Numbered from the stretch's first letter, positions 15,933-23,681 are shown. The stretch: 23,681 nt of DNA from JBBQSF01 sp038214085 (GCA_038214085.1 JBBQSF010000037.1:1-23681), one strand, 5' to 3'. Numbers and translations are program-made. Notes: generated by a model from the sequence alone, not told the origin.

Positions 15933-17207
15933 TTATTTCATCACCACAAAAGGAAAAGATTTTCCGCCCTGTTCTGAAGTTACCGTAAGATAATACGTTC
16001 CATTGTCGAGAAAACCAGCAGGGATAGAAACATTTCCGAAACCTGCACCAACAGTATATTTTTGCGATGCAAGCTGCTGACCGGTTACAGAAGTAATGTT
16101 CACCTGAATTTCGGATTGTGCCTGTGGAGAAACGGTCAAAACAAGTTCATTATCCGTGATATTGTTTATCAATTCTGCACTAAAAGGGTTTGAAAAATCT
16201 GGTAAATCCACTGTTCCACCAACCAAAATATCCATGGTAACAGGCAAATGATCCGACATTCCATAAAGCGCATCGATTACGGCCTGTGGAGCGCTGTTAT
16301 TGGTGCCTGTGTTCACTTCACCGTTATAATGTTGTCCGTCCTGCCCAATAGTGGTATACGTTGAAGGCAGGCACTTTGCTTTTTTTGTTCCTGTTTTAAG
16401 GTCATCAGATACCAGAATAAAATCAAAGCGATCGTCCATTCCGCCTGTTGCAAAGCAGCCTGTGGACGATGTATGGGTTGATTGTGTATGATATTTTTTA
16501 AATGAACTGTTGGAATACCAGTTGCCAAGCTGATTTATGGGATCGTAAAAACGCATATTTGTATTTGAATAATTTATAAGATTCTGGAAACACTGCTCCC
16601 CGCTTGATTGTACATTAAAATCGCCGGTAAGAGTGTAATTTGCTTTTTTGTTTAAACTGTTCAGGTAACCCATGAGCATATTCGTTTGTGTTGCGCGCTC
16701 ATTTTGATTATCGCTGGTACTACCGGCTTTAAGATGCATTACAATGCAATTAACGTAAACGGTATCGTGAGTTGTAGAAAGATCTGGAGCTTTGTAATAT
16801 AATTTATAAATATTGATATCCCTTACTGAAGTAGCAAGAGCATTTTGCGAAACAAAACCTAGTTTATTGGAATTGAAATAAAGCATATTGCACAGCTCTG
16901 TATTGGAATAATTGGTATAATTGGTTTTGCTGTAATAACTGACACCATCCACATTCAGGCAATTGTCGAGCAGGTGCTGCGGGCTGGTATTGGGACCAAC
17001 TTCATTGGCTGTAAAAATGTCGGGTTTAATATATTTGATAATGGTTTTTAAATATCCATCCTTAGCTGTAAGATTATTGTTGGTGGTTGTACAGTATGAA
17101 GTGTTTTGCCCGTAATACATCAGATTATAATGCATAATTTTAATTGTGTCCTGCGAATAGGAAACAACCGTCAGCATAACAAATAATAATGAAAATATTT
17201 TTTTCAT
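15933..17207 (-). CDS. secreted endonuclease/exonuclease/phosphatase-family protein with C-terminal sorting-like domain
   Basis: The product is 424 residues. After a signal peptide (MKKIFSLLFVMLTVVSYSQ), the body shows the EEP superfamily signature in order: IKIMHYNL with the metal-site Asn, IFTANEVG with the catalytic Glu, VMHLKAG, LTGDFNV, DDRFDFILVSDD and MSDHLPV with the catalytic Asp-His. A C-terminal ~80-residue beta domain (ITSVTGQQLASQKY ... NGTYYLTVTSEQGGKSFPFVVMK) resembles the type A T9SS sorting domain, although the usual YPNP-like entry motif is missing. It probably acts outside the cell as a DNase or phosphodiesterase/phosphatase; sequence does not separate these. It reads from its own -7 box candidate and is flanked by ComF upstream. 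Confidence 0.85.
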   Translation of the reverse strand: MKKIFSLLFVMLTVVSYSQDTIKIMHYNLMYYGQNTSYCTTTNNNLTAKDGYLKTIIKYIKPDIFTANEVGPNTSPQHLLDNCLNVDGVSYYSKTNYTNYSNTELCNMLYFNSNKLGFVSQNALATSVRDINIYKLYYKAPDLSTTHDTVYVNCIVMHLKAGSTSDNQNERATQTNMLMGYLNSLNKKANYTLTGDFNVQSSGEQCFQNLINYSNTNMRFYDPINQLGNWYSNSSFKKYHTQSTHTSSTGCFATGGMDDRFDFILVSDDLKTGTKKAKCLPSTYTTIGQDGQHYNGEVNTGTNNSAPQAVIDALYGMSDHLPVTMDILVGGTVDLPDFSNPFSAELINNITDNELVLTVSPQAQSEIQVNITSVTGQQLASQKYTVGAGFGNVSIPAGFLDNGTYYLTVTSEQGGKSFPFVVMK

Positions 17208-17235
17208 GATTTTTATGATTTCTAAAAAAGGATTG

Positions 17236-17243
17236 CAAAGTTA
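17236..17243 (-). promoter_or_regulatory. -7 box candidate for the EEP-family gene
   Basis: On the minus strand this reads TAACTTTG, 28 bp before the ATG at 17207, in the 69-bp gap after ComF. The -33 position has only a weak TGG. Confidence 0.45.
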
Positions 17244-17276
17244 AGGCTAAATTCGTTGTATTTCCATGTTTTTTTT

Positions 17277-17975
17277 CTAATGCATGGCATAAGCCATAGC
17301 CACCACACTCACTTTTACGCCTTTTATGGTGTTTAATTTCTGAACACAACTTTCGATGGTCGATCCCGTTGTTATCACATCATCAACGAGTAAAATATGT
17401 TTATTTTCGAGAGTTTCCGCCTGGTTAAGCACAAAAACCTCCTTCACATTTTCCCATCTGCTGAATCTTGATTTTCGGGTTTGGGTTTCTGTGGCTGTGC
17501 TTTTTGTAAGTGATGAAATATTAACCGAAACATTCATTGATGCAGCTAATCCATTGGCAAACATTTCGCTTTGATTGTATCCTCTTTTCACTTGTTTTTT
17601 TGGATGCAATGGAACAGGGATAATACAATCAACTGTGTTAAACAATTCACTTTTAATAAGATCCTTTCCGTACAATTCACCAATATAAACGCCCACTTCA
17701 CTTCGCTCCTTATATTTTAACTGGTGTATCAGATGCTGAACTTTTCCGCCTTTTTGAAAAAGATAATATGCAGCTGCAGAATGAACATTTACTTTTCCCC
17801 AAAATAGTTTAGAAACCGGATTTATTGCTTCATTGTGAAAATTCGATTTGGGTAAGTGATATCTGCAATACAAACAAATGCACTCTTCATATTTGAATAA
17901 GCTACGACCACAAGCCATGCAAACATGTGGATATATCAATGAAATAAAGTCGTCAAAAACCTTTGCTATGAACAT
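17277..17975 (-). CDS. ComF family phosphoribosyltransferase-like protein
   Basis: The product is 232 residues, standard for ComF. The N-terminus has the double CxxC zinc motif (VCMACGRSLFKYEECICLYCRYHLP, about residues 18-42). The middle has HQLKYKERSEVG and IIPVPLHPKKQVKRGYNQSE. The C-terminal PRPP-binding loop is ILLVDDVITTGSTIESC. In naturally competent bacteria ComF is a cytoplasmic protein that helps internalised single-stranded DNA reach recombination; in many Bacteroidota its role is not established. It is divergent from the DUF1844 gene with facing -7 boxes between them. The gene is complete and the call is firm at family level. Confidence 0.93.
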   Translation of the reverse strand: MFIAKVFDDFISLIYPHVCMACGRSLFKYEECICLYCRYHLPKSNFHNEAINPVSKLFWGKVNVHSAAAYYLFQKGGKVQHLIHQLKYKERSEVGVYIGELYGKDLIKSELFNTVDCIIPVPLHPKKQVKRGYNQSEMFANGLAASMNVSVNISSLTKSTATETQTRKSRFSRWENVKEVFVLNQAETLENKHILLVDDVITTGSTIESCVQKLNTIKGVKVSVVAMAYAMH

Positions 17976-18011
17976 GTTTAGTGAATAAAAAACATTCCTA
18001 TAAAATTATAT

Positions 18012-18019
18012 CAAAAATA
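18012..18019 (-). promoter_or_regulatory. -7 box candidate for ComF
   Basis: On the minus strand this reads TATTTTTG (TAnnTTTG), 36 bp before the ATG at 17975. A TTG lies 22 bp upstream (18042-18044). Confidence 0.4.
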
Positions 18020-18022
18020 ACG

Positions 18023-18030
18023 TAAATTTG
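18023..18030 (+). promoter_or_regulatory. -7 box candidate for the DUF1844 operon
   Basis: TAAATTTG (TAnnTTTG) lies 19 bp before the ATG at 18050 and only 3 bp from the opposing ComF box, so the two divergent promoters would compete for polymerase. Confidence 0.5.
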
Positions 18031-18049
18031 CAAACATAAATCAAAAAAA

Positions 18050-18307
18050 ATGGAAAAAACCGATCAACTTTTTTTACAGTTATTGTATATTTTTCATACT
18101 TCGGCAATGCAATCGCTTGGCAAGATAAAAAGCCCCATAAGCGGTACTATCGAAAAAGACCTTACACAGACCAAACAAGCAATTGAAATGCTAGATATGA
18201 TTAAAGAAAAAACCAAAGGCAATCTTTCAACTGATTTGGAAAAAGCAATCGAAACTTTTTTGAGCGAAATTAAACTGAATTACGTTGACGAATGCAATAA
18301 GCAATAA
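18050..18307 (+). CDS. DUF1844 domain-containing protein
   Basis: The product is 85 residues and matches the DUF1844 pattern: a first helix ending in an alanine-rich 'HTSAMQSLGKIKSP', then TKQAIEMLDMIKEKTKGNLS, then a last helix LEKAIETFLSEIKLNYVDEC. DUF1844 proteins are short, all-helical and widespread, and no function is established. No signal peptide. It is the first gene of a likely three-gene operon with the two coiled-coil membrane proteins that follow after a 38-bp gap. Confidence 0.8.
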   Translation: MEKTDQLFLQLLYIFHTSAMQSLGKIKSPISGTIEKDLTQTKQAIEMLDMIKEKTKGNLSTDLEKAIETFLSEIKLNYVDECNKQ

Positions 18308-18345
18308 TTTAACCCGTTAATTATCACACTGAAACGCTTATAGAA

Positions 18346-19251
18346 ATGGAAACAACAACAACAAAAACCAGCGAAAAAACATATAAAATAATTATTGGTA
18401 TTCTTATACTGATTATCGCCGTGTTAACTTGGCAAGTAATTGTAACTAAAACCAAAGTGCATACCTTTACTGTTGAAAAAGATAAGGCTGTAACGCAAAA
18501 TGCCGAACTACAGCACGAACTTGATTCGTTGCTCAAAGAACACGAATTAATTAAAACCGAATTTGGAGCAATTTCAGGAAAACTTGCCGAAAAAGATAGC
18601 ATAATTCTCGCAAAAGCCGATGAAATTCAAAAACTTATTGCAACTCAGGCTGATTATTCGCGTATTAAAAAGAAACTTGATTACCTCAGAGGCATTACAC
18701 AAGGCTATGTTTCACAAATTGATTCTCTATATCGCGTAAACAAAACGCTGAAGGACGAAAATGTAAAAATAAAAGATGATTATTCTAAAGAAGTGACTAA
18801 AACTACCGAACTTACTAAGGATAAAGATAAACTTTCCGAAAAAGTAAGCATGGCTTCCTCGCTTAAAGCATATAATATTAAGGGTATTCCGGTACGTTTC
18901 CGTTCTGGAGGTAAAAAAGAGGAAATTGAAGAAAAAGCCAAAAAAACAGATCGTATCAAAGTCAGTTTTACCCTTAGTGAAAATCTAATTATTCAGAGTG
19001 GAGACAAGAGTGTTTATGTTCGTATTGCACGTCCCGACGACCAAATACTTACTCCCGGGGAATCAAGTACCTTTGAATATGGTGGATCACAAATTCAATA
19101 TTCTGTAAAAAAAGATATTGATTACGAAAACAAAGCTATTGAAGTAACAATGTATTGGGATAAAACCGCTGAATTTACTGCAGGAACTTACGTGGTTTCA
19201 GTATTTACCGATGGTATGCTTATTGGCGAATCCCAGTTCTTAATGAAATAA
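18346..19251 (+). CDS. single-pass membrane coiled-coil protein with C-terminal beta domain (paralog 1)
   Basis: The product is 301 residues and no named family was recognised. Residues about 13-33 form one transmembrane helix (IIIGILILIIAVLTWQVIV), with a short charged N-terminus. Residues about 40-175 are rich in Lys, Glu and Leu with heptad-like spacing, indicating a long coiled coil. Residues about 176-301 form a globular, beta-rich domain with ASSLKAYNIKGIPVRFRSGGK, TDRIKVSFTLSENLI, VYVRIARPDDQIL and GTYVVSVFTDGMLIGES. The same blocks recur in the next gene, so the pair arose by tandem duplication. Topology suggests a periplasmic stalk and head anchored in the inner membrane, comparable in outline to an envelope tether or division/cell-wall factor; this is inference only. 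Confidence 0.75.
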   Translation: METTTTKTSEKTYKIIIGILILIIAVLTWQVIVTKTKVHTFTVEKDKAVTQNAELQHELDSLLKEHELIKTEFGAISGKLAEKDSIILAKADEIQKLIATQADYSRIKKKLDYLRGITQGYVSQIDSLYRVNKTLKDENVKIKDDYSKEVTKTTELTKDKDKLSEKVSMASSLKAYNIKGIPVRFRSGGKKEEIEEKAKKTDRIKVSFTLSENLIIQSGDKSVYVRIARPDDQILTPGESSTFEYGGSQIQYSVKKDIDYENKAIEVTMYWDKTAEFTAGTYVVSVFTDGMLIGESQFLMK

Positions 19252-19252
19252 A

Positions 19253-20200
19253 ATGCCGATGGGAAATAACAGCGGTTTTCTTTTCGAATCAAACTCAACA
19301 AAATTAAAGTCAAAGAATTTTCTTACGGCTTTAATTATTTATTCCATAATTATTACTGTGCTTTCTATTATTCTTGCTTGGATGCTTATTGATTCCCAGA
19401 GTTTCGCCGAAAAGGAGAGTTCTGCAAAAACAATAGCAATAAACGAGAAAGATAATCTTCTGCATAAACTCAAAAACATGGAAATGGAATACGACGAACT
19501 GAGTCGTGAGTACCAAGATTTGGATAGTCTTTTTACAGAAGAAAAATCGAAAATCAAGGCTCTTATTCTTGAAATAAATAACCTTAAAGGAAGCGCAAAT
19601 ACTACCAAATACCAAGCAACAGTAACTGAACTCGAAAAAAGGCTGAAAGAATATGTGGCAAAAATTGATGAGCTCAAAGCTAAAAACGAAACACTTACTG
19701 CGCAAAGTGTAAAAACTAAAAACACACTCGATTCCACTCTGAATAAAACAATAGAATTAACACAGAAGAATCAGGAGCTTTCCGAAAAAATAAAAACTGG
19801 AACGGCTCTTAAAGCCTATGATATTACGTGTACTGCATTAAGAATAAAATCAGATAAAAAAGAAGCGCCTACAAGCCTGGCAAAAAAAACACAAAAAGTA
19901 AGAACCTGTTTTACGTTAAGCGAAAATCTTTTTACTACCAAAGGATACAAGGTTATTTATATCCGCATTGCCGATCCCGATGGTGCTATTATGACTGTGG
20001 CATCAGAGACCAGTAGTTATTTTACTTTTAAGGGCAAAAGCCTGCTGTTCTCCGAAAAGCTGGAAATATACTACAACAACAAGTCAGAAGATGTGTGCAT
20101 AGACTGGAGCAACACCTTGGTGCTAAGAAAAGGAATTTACTACGTTGATGTTTTTATCGACGACAATCTTTTAGGAACCTCTACTTTTTCTTTAAATTAA
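19253..20200 (+). CDS. single-pass membrane coiled-coil protein with C-terminal beta domain (paralog 2)
   Basis: The product is 315 residues with the same layout as the gene before it: N-terminal transmembrane helix (about 25-46, ALIIYSIIITVLSIILAWML), coiled coil (about 50-185) and C-terminal beta domain. Shared blocks are GTALKAYDITCTALRIKSDKK, KVRTCFTLSENLF, VIYIRIADPDGAIM and GIYYVDVFIDDNLLGTS. It differs by carrying Cys residues in the head (TCTAL, RTCFTL, VCIDW) that the first paralog lacks. The start lies 1 bp after the stop of paralog 1, so translation is coupled; an in-frame ATG at 19259 is an alternative start. The gene ends 7 bp before the convergent glycyl-tRNA synthetase gene. 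Confidence 0.75.
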   Translation: MPMGNNSGFLFESNSTKLKSKNFLTALIIYSIIITVLSIILAWMLIDSQSFAEKESSAKTIAINEKDNLLHKLKNMEMEYDELSREYQDLDSLFTEEKSKIKALILEINNLKGSANTTKYQATVTELEKRLKEYVAKIDELKAKNETLTAQSVKTKNTLDSTLNKTIELTQKNQELSEKIKTGTALKAYDITCTALRIKSDKKEAPTSLAKKTQKVRTCFTLSENLFTTKGYKVIYIRIADPDGAIMTVASETSSYFTFKGKSLLFSEKLEIYYNNKSEDVCIDWSNTLVLRKGIYYVDVFIDDNLLGTSTFSLN

Positions 20201-20207
20201 TTCCCTT

Positions 20208-21731
20208 TTATTTCCCTGTAATTTTTGACTGGATAATTCCTGAAATATTTTCAATTGCAATCCTTTCCTGTTTCATACTATCGCGTTCGCGAATGGTAAC
20301 AGTATTGTCGTTCATGGTGTCGTAATCAACGGTAATACAATAGGGTGTTCCAATAGCATCCTGACGGCGGTACCGACGGCCTATAGCGTCTTTTTCGTCG
20401 TACTGACACATAAAATCAATTTTAAGTGCATCAATTATTTCGCGTGCTTTTTCGGGAAGTCCATCTTTTTTCACAAGCGGCATCACTGCTGCTTTTATTG
20501 GAGCAAGCACTGGCGGAATATTCAAAACTACGCGTACAGAGCCGTCTTCGAGAGATTCTTCGTTAAAAGAATTGCACAATATAGCAAGAAACATGCGGTC
20601 GAGGCCTATAGATGTTTCCACAACATAAGGCACATAATTTTCGTTGCTTTCGGGATCAAAATATTGCAATTTTTTGTTTGAAAATTTCTGATGTGCACTC
20701 AAGTCAAAATCAGTACGTGAATGAATTCCTTCAAGTTCCTTAAAACCAAAAGGAAATTCAAATTCAATATCAGTAGCAGCATTGGCATAATGCGCAAGTT
20801 TGTCGTGATCGTGAAAACGATATTTTTCTGCAGCAATTCCAAGAGACAAATGCCATTTCATACGTTCCTTTTTCCAGTGATTGTACCATTCCATTTCAGT
20901 TCCTGGCTTTACAAAATACTGCATTTCCATTTGCTCAAATTCGCGCATGCGGAAAATAAACTGACGGGCAACAATTTCGTTACGGAACGCTTTTCCGGTT
21001 TGAGCAATTCCAAAAGGAATTTTCATGCGTCCAGATTTTTGCACATTCAAATAATTAACAAAAATTCCCTGTGCAGTTTCGGGTCTTAAATAAATAGTAT
21101 CTGCACCTTCGGCCGTAGAACCCATTTGCGTAGCAAACATCAGATTAAACTGCCTTACATCTGTCCAGTTTTTTGTTCCGGAAACAGGGCAAACGATACC
21201 AAGTTCTTCAATCAGAAGTTTTATATCATCGAGATTATTTTCCTCAAGCGAACCGTAGAATCTGGTTTTTATGGTATCTATTTTTGTTTGATATTCCACC
21301 ACTCGTGGGTTAGTGGAAACATATTGTTCCCTGCTGAAAGTTTCGCCAAAACGTTGAGCAGCTTTGCTTACTTCTTTTTCTATTTTGTCTTCTATTTTTG
21401 CAATAAAATCTTCAACCAAAACATCAGCACGGTAGCGTTTTTTTGAATCCTTATTGTCAATTAATGGATCGTTAAATGCATCAACATGCCCGGAAGCTTT
21501 CCAAATAGTAGGGTGCATAAATATTGCAGAATCAATTCCCACAATATTTTCATTGAATTGAACCATTGCTTTCCACCAATATTCGCGGATGTTCTTTTTG
21601 AGCTCGGCGCCATACTGTCCGTAATCATATACGGCACTTAAACCGTCATAAATTTCGCTCGATTGAAAAACAAATCCATACTCTTTTGCATGGGAAATTA
21701 CCTTTTTGAAAACTTCTTCGTTGTTGGCCAT
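20208..21731 (-). CDS. glyS: glycine--tRNA ligase, homodimeric (alpha2) type
   Basis: Cytoplasmic class II aminoacyl-tRNA synthetase that charges tRNA-Gly. The 507-residue product is the single-chain type found in Bacteroidota and eukaryote-like lineages, not the alpha/beta enterobacterial form. Visible pieces: GFVFQSSEIYDGLSAVYDYGQYGAEL at the N-terminus, motif 2 region FRNEIVARQFIFRMREFEQMEMQYF preceded by LRPETAQGIFVNY, motif 3 ETSIGLDRMFLAIL, and a C-terminal anticodon-binding domain (LAPIKAAVMPLVKKDGLPEKA ... GTPYCITVDYD ... VTIRERDS). Motif 3 has ETS where EPS is more usual. The gene converges with paralog 2 with only 7 bp between, and I see no terminator there. Confidence 0.96.
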   Translation of the reverse strand: MANNEEVFKKVISHAKEYGFVFQSSEIYDGLSAVYDYGQYGAELKKNIREYWWKAMVQFNENIVGIDSAIFMHPTIWKASGHVDAFNDPLIDNKDSKKRYRADVLVEDFIAKIEDKIEKEVSKAAQRFGETFSREQYVSTNPRVVEYQTKIDTIKTRFYGSLEENNLDDIKLLIEELGIVCPVSGTKNWTDVRQFNLMFATQMGSTAEGADTIYLRPETAQGIFVNYLNVQKSGRMKIPFGIAQTGKAFRNEIVARQFIFRMREFEQMEMQYFVKPGTEMEWYNHWKKERMKWHLSLGIAAEKYRFHDHDKLAHYANAATDIEFEFPFGFKELEGIHSRTDFDLSAHQKFSNKKLQYFDPESNENYVPYVVETSIGLDRMFLAILCNSFNEESLEDGSVRVVLNIPPVLAPIKAAVMPLVKKDGLPEKAREIIDALKIDFMCQYDEKDAIGRRYRRQDAIGTPYCITVDYDTMNDNTVTIRERDSMKQERIAIENISGIIQSKITGK

Positions 21732-21913
21732 TTTGCTTTTGTGTAAAAATAATCCTGAAATAATTAAAGTGCAAATATCGTAAATCGATGATTAAAAGTG
21801 TATAAAATTTTCTCCTTTCCAAAAAACAGATAAACCAAAATTTAACAGCGTTTACAAATTTACTTACACTATTTCTTTCTCCGCTGTGGCTTGCCGAATA
21901 AAATAATCCTCAA

Positions 21914-21949
21914 AAAAAAAGCCTATTAATTAATAACAAGCCTTTTTTT
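21914..21949 (-). terminator. AT-rich terminator-like hairpin after the Spo0M-like gene
   Basis: On the minus strand AAAAAAAG pairs with CTTTTTTT, with the palindrome TATTAATTAATA (21924-21935) in the loop, and ends in nine T. It begins 15 bp past the stop codon. The low GC content makes it a weak candidate. Confidence 0.4.
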
Positions 21950-21964
21950 AAGAATCATATTGTG

Positions 21965-22435
21965 CTAAACAATTTTAATTTCTTTTTTATCAGAAGGATC
22001 CAATGCTGCACTTTTAACATCAACATCAGCATCAACAAAATATTTTGATTTTTCGTTGTCGGCAAAAGAACCGAGCTTTCCTAAAGCGCCTAGAGCACCA
22101 CCTTTTTCTTTTAATTCATCATTGCCTGACTTGAGCAAGCTGAATGGCAAAGTAAAGGTTAATTCTTTTGTCTCGCCTGGTTTTAAAGTAAATCCGCAAG
22201 CAGCAGTTACAATTCCAAGTTCATATTCCTTGGTTTTTTTCTCATCGCCACGTCCGGTTGTATATTCTTCAACCATTTTTACTTTGTAGGAGACAATTTC
22301 CTGTTCACTTTTTGTAGTAAGGATAATTTTACCTTCAATAACAGCACTGTCTTTGGCAACTTGCCCTGGAACCTGAAGGCTAACGCTAACGCCTCCTATT
22401 CCTAATTTGTTTTTTACATTCTGGAAAAATCCCAT
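21965..22435 (-). CDS. Spo0M-like (arrestin-fold) protein
   Basis: The product is 156 residues, starting MGFFQNVKNKLGIGGVSVSLQVPGQVAKDSAVIEG, which is the opening of the Spo0M/sporulation-control family (an arrestin-like beta-sandwich). Then come VSYKVKMVEEYTTGRGDEKK and LKPGETKELTFTLPFSL, the typical second half of an arrestin-like sheet. It is shorter than Bacillus Spo0M (about 260 residues), having one arrestin-like domain and a loop rich in Gly-Ala-Leu (KGGALGALGKLGS). Bacteroidota do not sporulate, so a sporulation role is unlikely. No signal peptide; probably cytoplasmic. It has a strong promoter of its own. Confidence 0.7.
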   Translation of the reverse strand: MGFFQNVKNKLGIGGVSVSLQVPGQVAKDSAVIEGKIILTTKSEQEIVSYKVKMVEEYTTGRGDEKKTKEYELGIVTAACGFTLKPGETKELTFTLPFSLLKSGNDELKEKGGALGALGKLGSFADNEKSKYFVDADVDVKSAALDPSDKKEIKIV

Positions 22436-22465
22436 ATTTTTTTGTATTATGATTTATAATTGTGG

Positions 22466-22495
22466 CAAATTTACTAAATATTCCCGCCAAAGCAA
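22466..22495 (-). promoter_or_regulatory. consensus Bacteroidota promoter for the Spo0M-like gene
   Basis: On the minus strand TTG (22493-22495), a 19-bp spacer and TAAATTTG (22466-22473) match the housekeeping consensus exactly. The -7 box is 30 bp before the ATG at 22435. Confidence 0.75.
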
Positions 22496-22551
22496 TACAA
22501 AGCCATTGTGCTGTGTAAAAAAAAAGATTTATCTTGCAGTCAAATAGAATT

Positions 22552-23232
22552 ATGATAAATTTTGAGGCATTATTTAAAATTTCTTACGGCCTTTATATCG
22601 TAAGTTCAGGCAACAAACAAAAGGGAAACGGTTTTATTTCAAACACTGTTTTTCAGATAACTGCCGAACCCGCTAAATTTGCAGCATGCTGTAATAAAAA
22701 CAATTATACTGCAGGATTAATTTCTGATACAAAACATTTTTCGGTTTCGATATTGCACACTGATACAAAACCCGAAATTCTAGGACTTTTCGGCTACAAA
22801 AGCGGAAAAGATGTTAATAAAATGGAAAGCCTTGATCTTAAATATGGAGAATCAGGAGTTCCAATTGTTTTAAATGATTGCATTGCTTATCTTGAATTTA
22901 AAGTTGTTGAAACCATTGATGTTGGCACACACCTTATGTTTATTGGCGAATTGATAAATACTGAATTGATCGACGAAGCAAAAATTCTGCTGACCTATTC
23001 TTATTATCGGGACGTTAAAAAAGGTTTTGCGCCCAAAAATGCGCCAACATATATTGATAAATCGAAACTGGAACCTAAAAAAAATGCGTCATCATTAAAA
23101 AAATTCAAATGTCTTGCTTGCGGCTATATCTATGATGAATCATCAGAAAATATTACATTTGCTGAGTTACCGGAGAACTGGATTTGTCCGGCTTGCGGGT
23201 CCGAAAAAACCGATTTTATTGAAATTACCTAA
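22552..23232 (+). CDS. flavin reductase-rubredoxin fusion (high-molecular-weight rubredoxin, Hrb-like)
   Basis: The product is 226 residues. Residues 1-165 form an FMN-binding flavin reductase-like domain (ALFKISYGLYIVSSGNKQKGNGFISNTVFQIT ... FAACCNKNNYTAGLI ... FSVSILHTD ... FGYKSGKDVNK). A lysine-rich linker leads to a C-terminal rubredoxin with C187-x2-C190 (CLACGYIYD) and C212-x2-C215 (CPACG) as iron ligands. In anaerobes such fusions pass electrons from NAD(P)H to flavodiiron proteins or rubrerythrin for O2, peroxide or NO removal. The rubrerythrin gene follows after 18 bp, which supports that role. ATG 22552 is preferred over an in-frame TTG at 22534. A TTG (22506) and a TATCTTG (22530-22536) upstream form a weak promoter candidate. 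Confidence 0.88.
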   Translation: MINFEALFKISYGLYIVSSGNKQKGNGFISNTVFQITAEPAKFAACCNKNNYTAGLISDTKHFSVSILHTDTKPEILGLFGYKSGKDVNKMESLDLKYGESGVPIVLNDCIAYLEFKVVETIDVGTHLMFIGELINTELIDEAKILLTYSYYRDVKKGFAPKNAPTYIDKSKLEPKKNASSLKKFKCLACGYIYDESSENITFAELPENWICPACGSEKTDFIEIT

Positions 23233-23250
23233 CCAAAAAAATATACAATT

Positions 23251-23681
23251 ATGTCAAAATCATTAAAAGGAACACAAACCGAGCAAAACCTGTTAAAATC
23301 GTTTGCAGGTGAATCGCAGGCACGCAATCGTTACGAATTTTTTGCCAGCGTAGCAAAAAAAGAAGGCTACGAACAAATTGCAAATATATTTCTTGAAACT
23401 GCCAGTCAGGAAAAAGAACATGCCAAACGGTTTTTTAAATTTCTCGAAGGTGGTGTAGTTGAAATTACTGCAGGTTATCCGGCTGGTGTTATTGGTACCA
23501 CAATGGAAAATCTTAAAGCAGCAGCCGAAGGCGAAAATGAAGAATGGACCGATTTGTATCCTCATTTTGCCGAAGTGGCCAAAGAAGAAGGATTTCCTGA
23601 AATTGCAACTGCTTATAAAATGATCGCAAAGGTAGAAGCCGAACACGAACGCCGCTATCTGAAATTGTTACAAAATATTTC
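23251..23681 (+). CDS. rbr: rubrerythrin (3' end beyond the window)
   Basis: Starts with ATG 23251 and remains open to the last base, giving 143 codons of a protein that should be about 190 residues. The visible part is the ferritin-like diiron domain, with the Glu and His ligands in GESQARNRYEFFA, ASQEKEHAKRFFKFLEGG and KVEAEHERRYLKLL, and the extra Glu region AAAEGENEEWTDLYPHFAE. The C-terminal rubredoxin-like FeS4 domain is expected past the window edge. Rubrerythrins reduce hydrogen peroxide to water in anaerobes and microaerobes; electrons could come from the Hrb-like protein encoded 18 bp upstream. The two genes are probably one operon. Confidence 0.95.
   Translation, partial: MSKSLKGTQTEQNLLKSFAGESQARNRYEFFASVAKKEGYEQIANIFLETASQEKEHAKRFFKFLEGGVVEITAGYPAGVIGTTMENLKAAAEGENEEWTDLYPHFAEVAKEEGFPEIATAYKMIAKVEAEHERRYLKLLQNI

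Overview
The window reads as chromosome of an uncultured-type Bacteroidota (Bacteroidetes) bacterium. The evidence is: AT-rich coding sequence, promoters of the Bacteroidota type (TAnnTTTG -7 box, sometimes with TTG about 19-20 bp upstream) with no clear Shine-Dalgarno sites, several secreted proteins ending in type IX secretion (T9SS) sorting domains or related tails, and a TonB-dependent receptor with an N-terminal carboxypeptidase-regulatory-like domain. A flavin reductase-rubredoxin fusion next to rubrerythrin suggests an anaerobic or microaerobic lifestyle. No rRNA, tRNA, CRISPR, IS element or prophage was seen.

Layout. 119-1958: atpD and atpC of the F-type ATP synthase, split by an AT-rich repeat. 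2067-7868: an envelope/secretion block with a small secreted carboxypeptidase-regulatory-like protein, a YwqK/MORN-like secreted protein, a large TonB-dependent receptor and a T9SS-secreted protein. 7986-10925: a fused FAD/Fe-S dehydrogenase. 10961-11563: an HMA-AraC regulator. 11649-13256: a T9SS-secreted purple-acid-phosphatase-like metallophosphatase. 13440-13970: a toxin-antitoxin pair whose toxin is frameshifted, followed by a palindrome-rich spacer. 14129-15812 (minus): radical SAM protein plus a DUF6873-like protein, overlapping. 15933-17207 (minus): secreted endonuclease/exonuclease/phosphatase-family protein. 17277-17975 (minus): ComF. 18050-20200 (plus): DUF1844 protein followed by two tandem paralogous membrane coiled-coil proteins. 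20208-21731 (minus): glycyl-tRNA synthetase. 21965-22435 (minus): Spo0M-like protein. 22552 to the window end (plus): flavin reductase-rubredoxin fusion and rubrerythrin.

The main discovery is regulatory. Three promoters (before the small secreted protein at 2067, the TonB receptor at 3157 and the T9SS protein at 6258) each carry TTAACA-like units phased exactly every 11 bp. In each case the last unit ends exactly 9 bp before a TAnnTTTG box. This is the architecture of PHO boxes bound by PhoB/PhoP-family regulators. It suggests that these three genes form a co-regulated, probably phosphate-starvation-induced, surface uptake system. The intervening YwqK-like gene has an ordinary promoter and its own terminator, so it appears to be an unrelated insert. 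A secreted phosphatase and a secreted EEP-family enzyme lie a few kb away and fit the same theme, but they lack the array.
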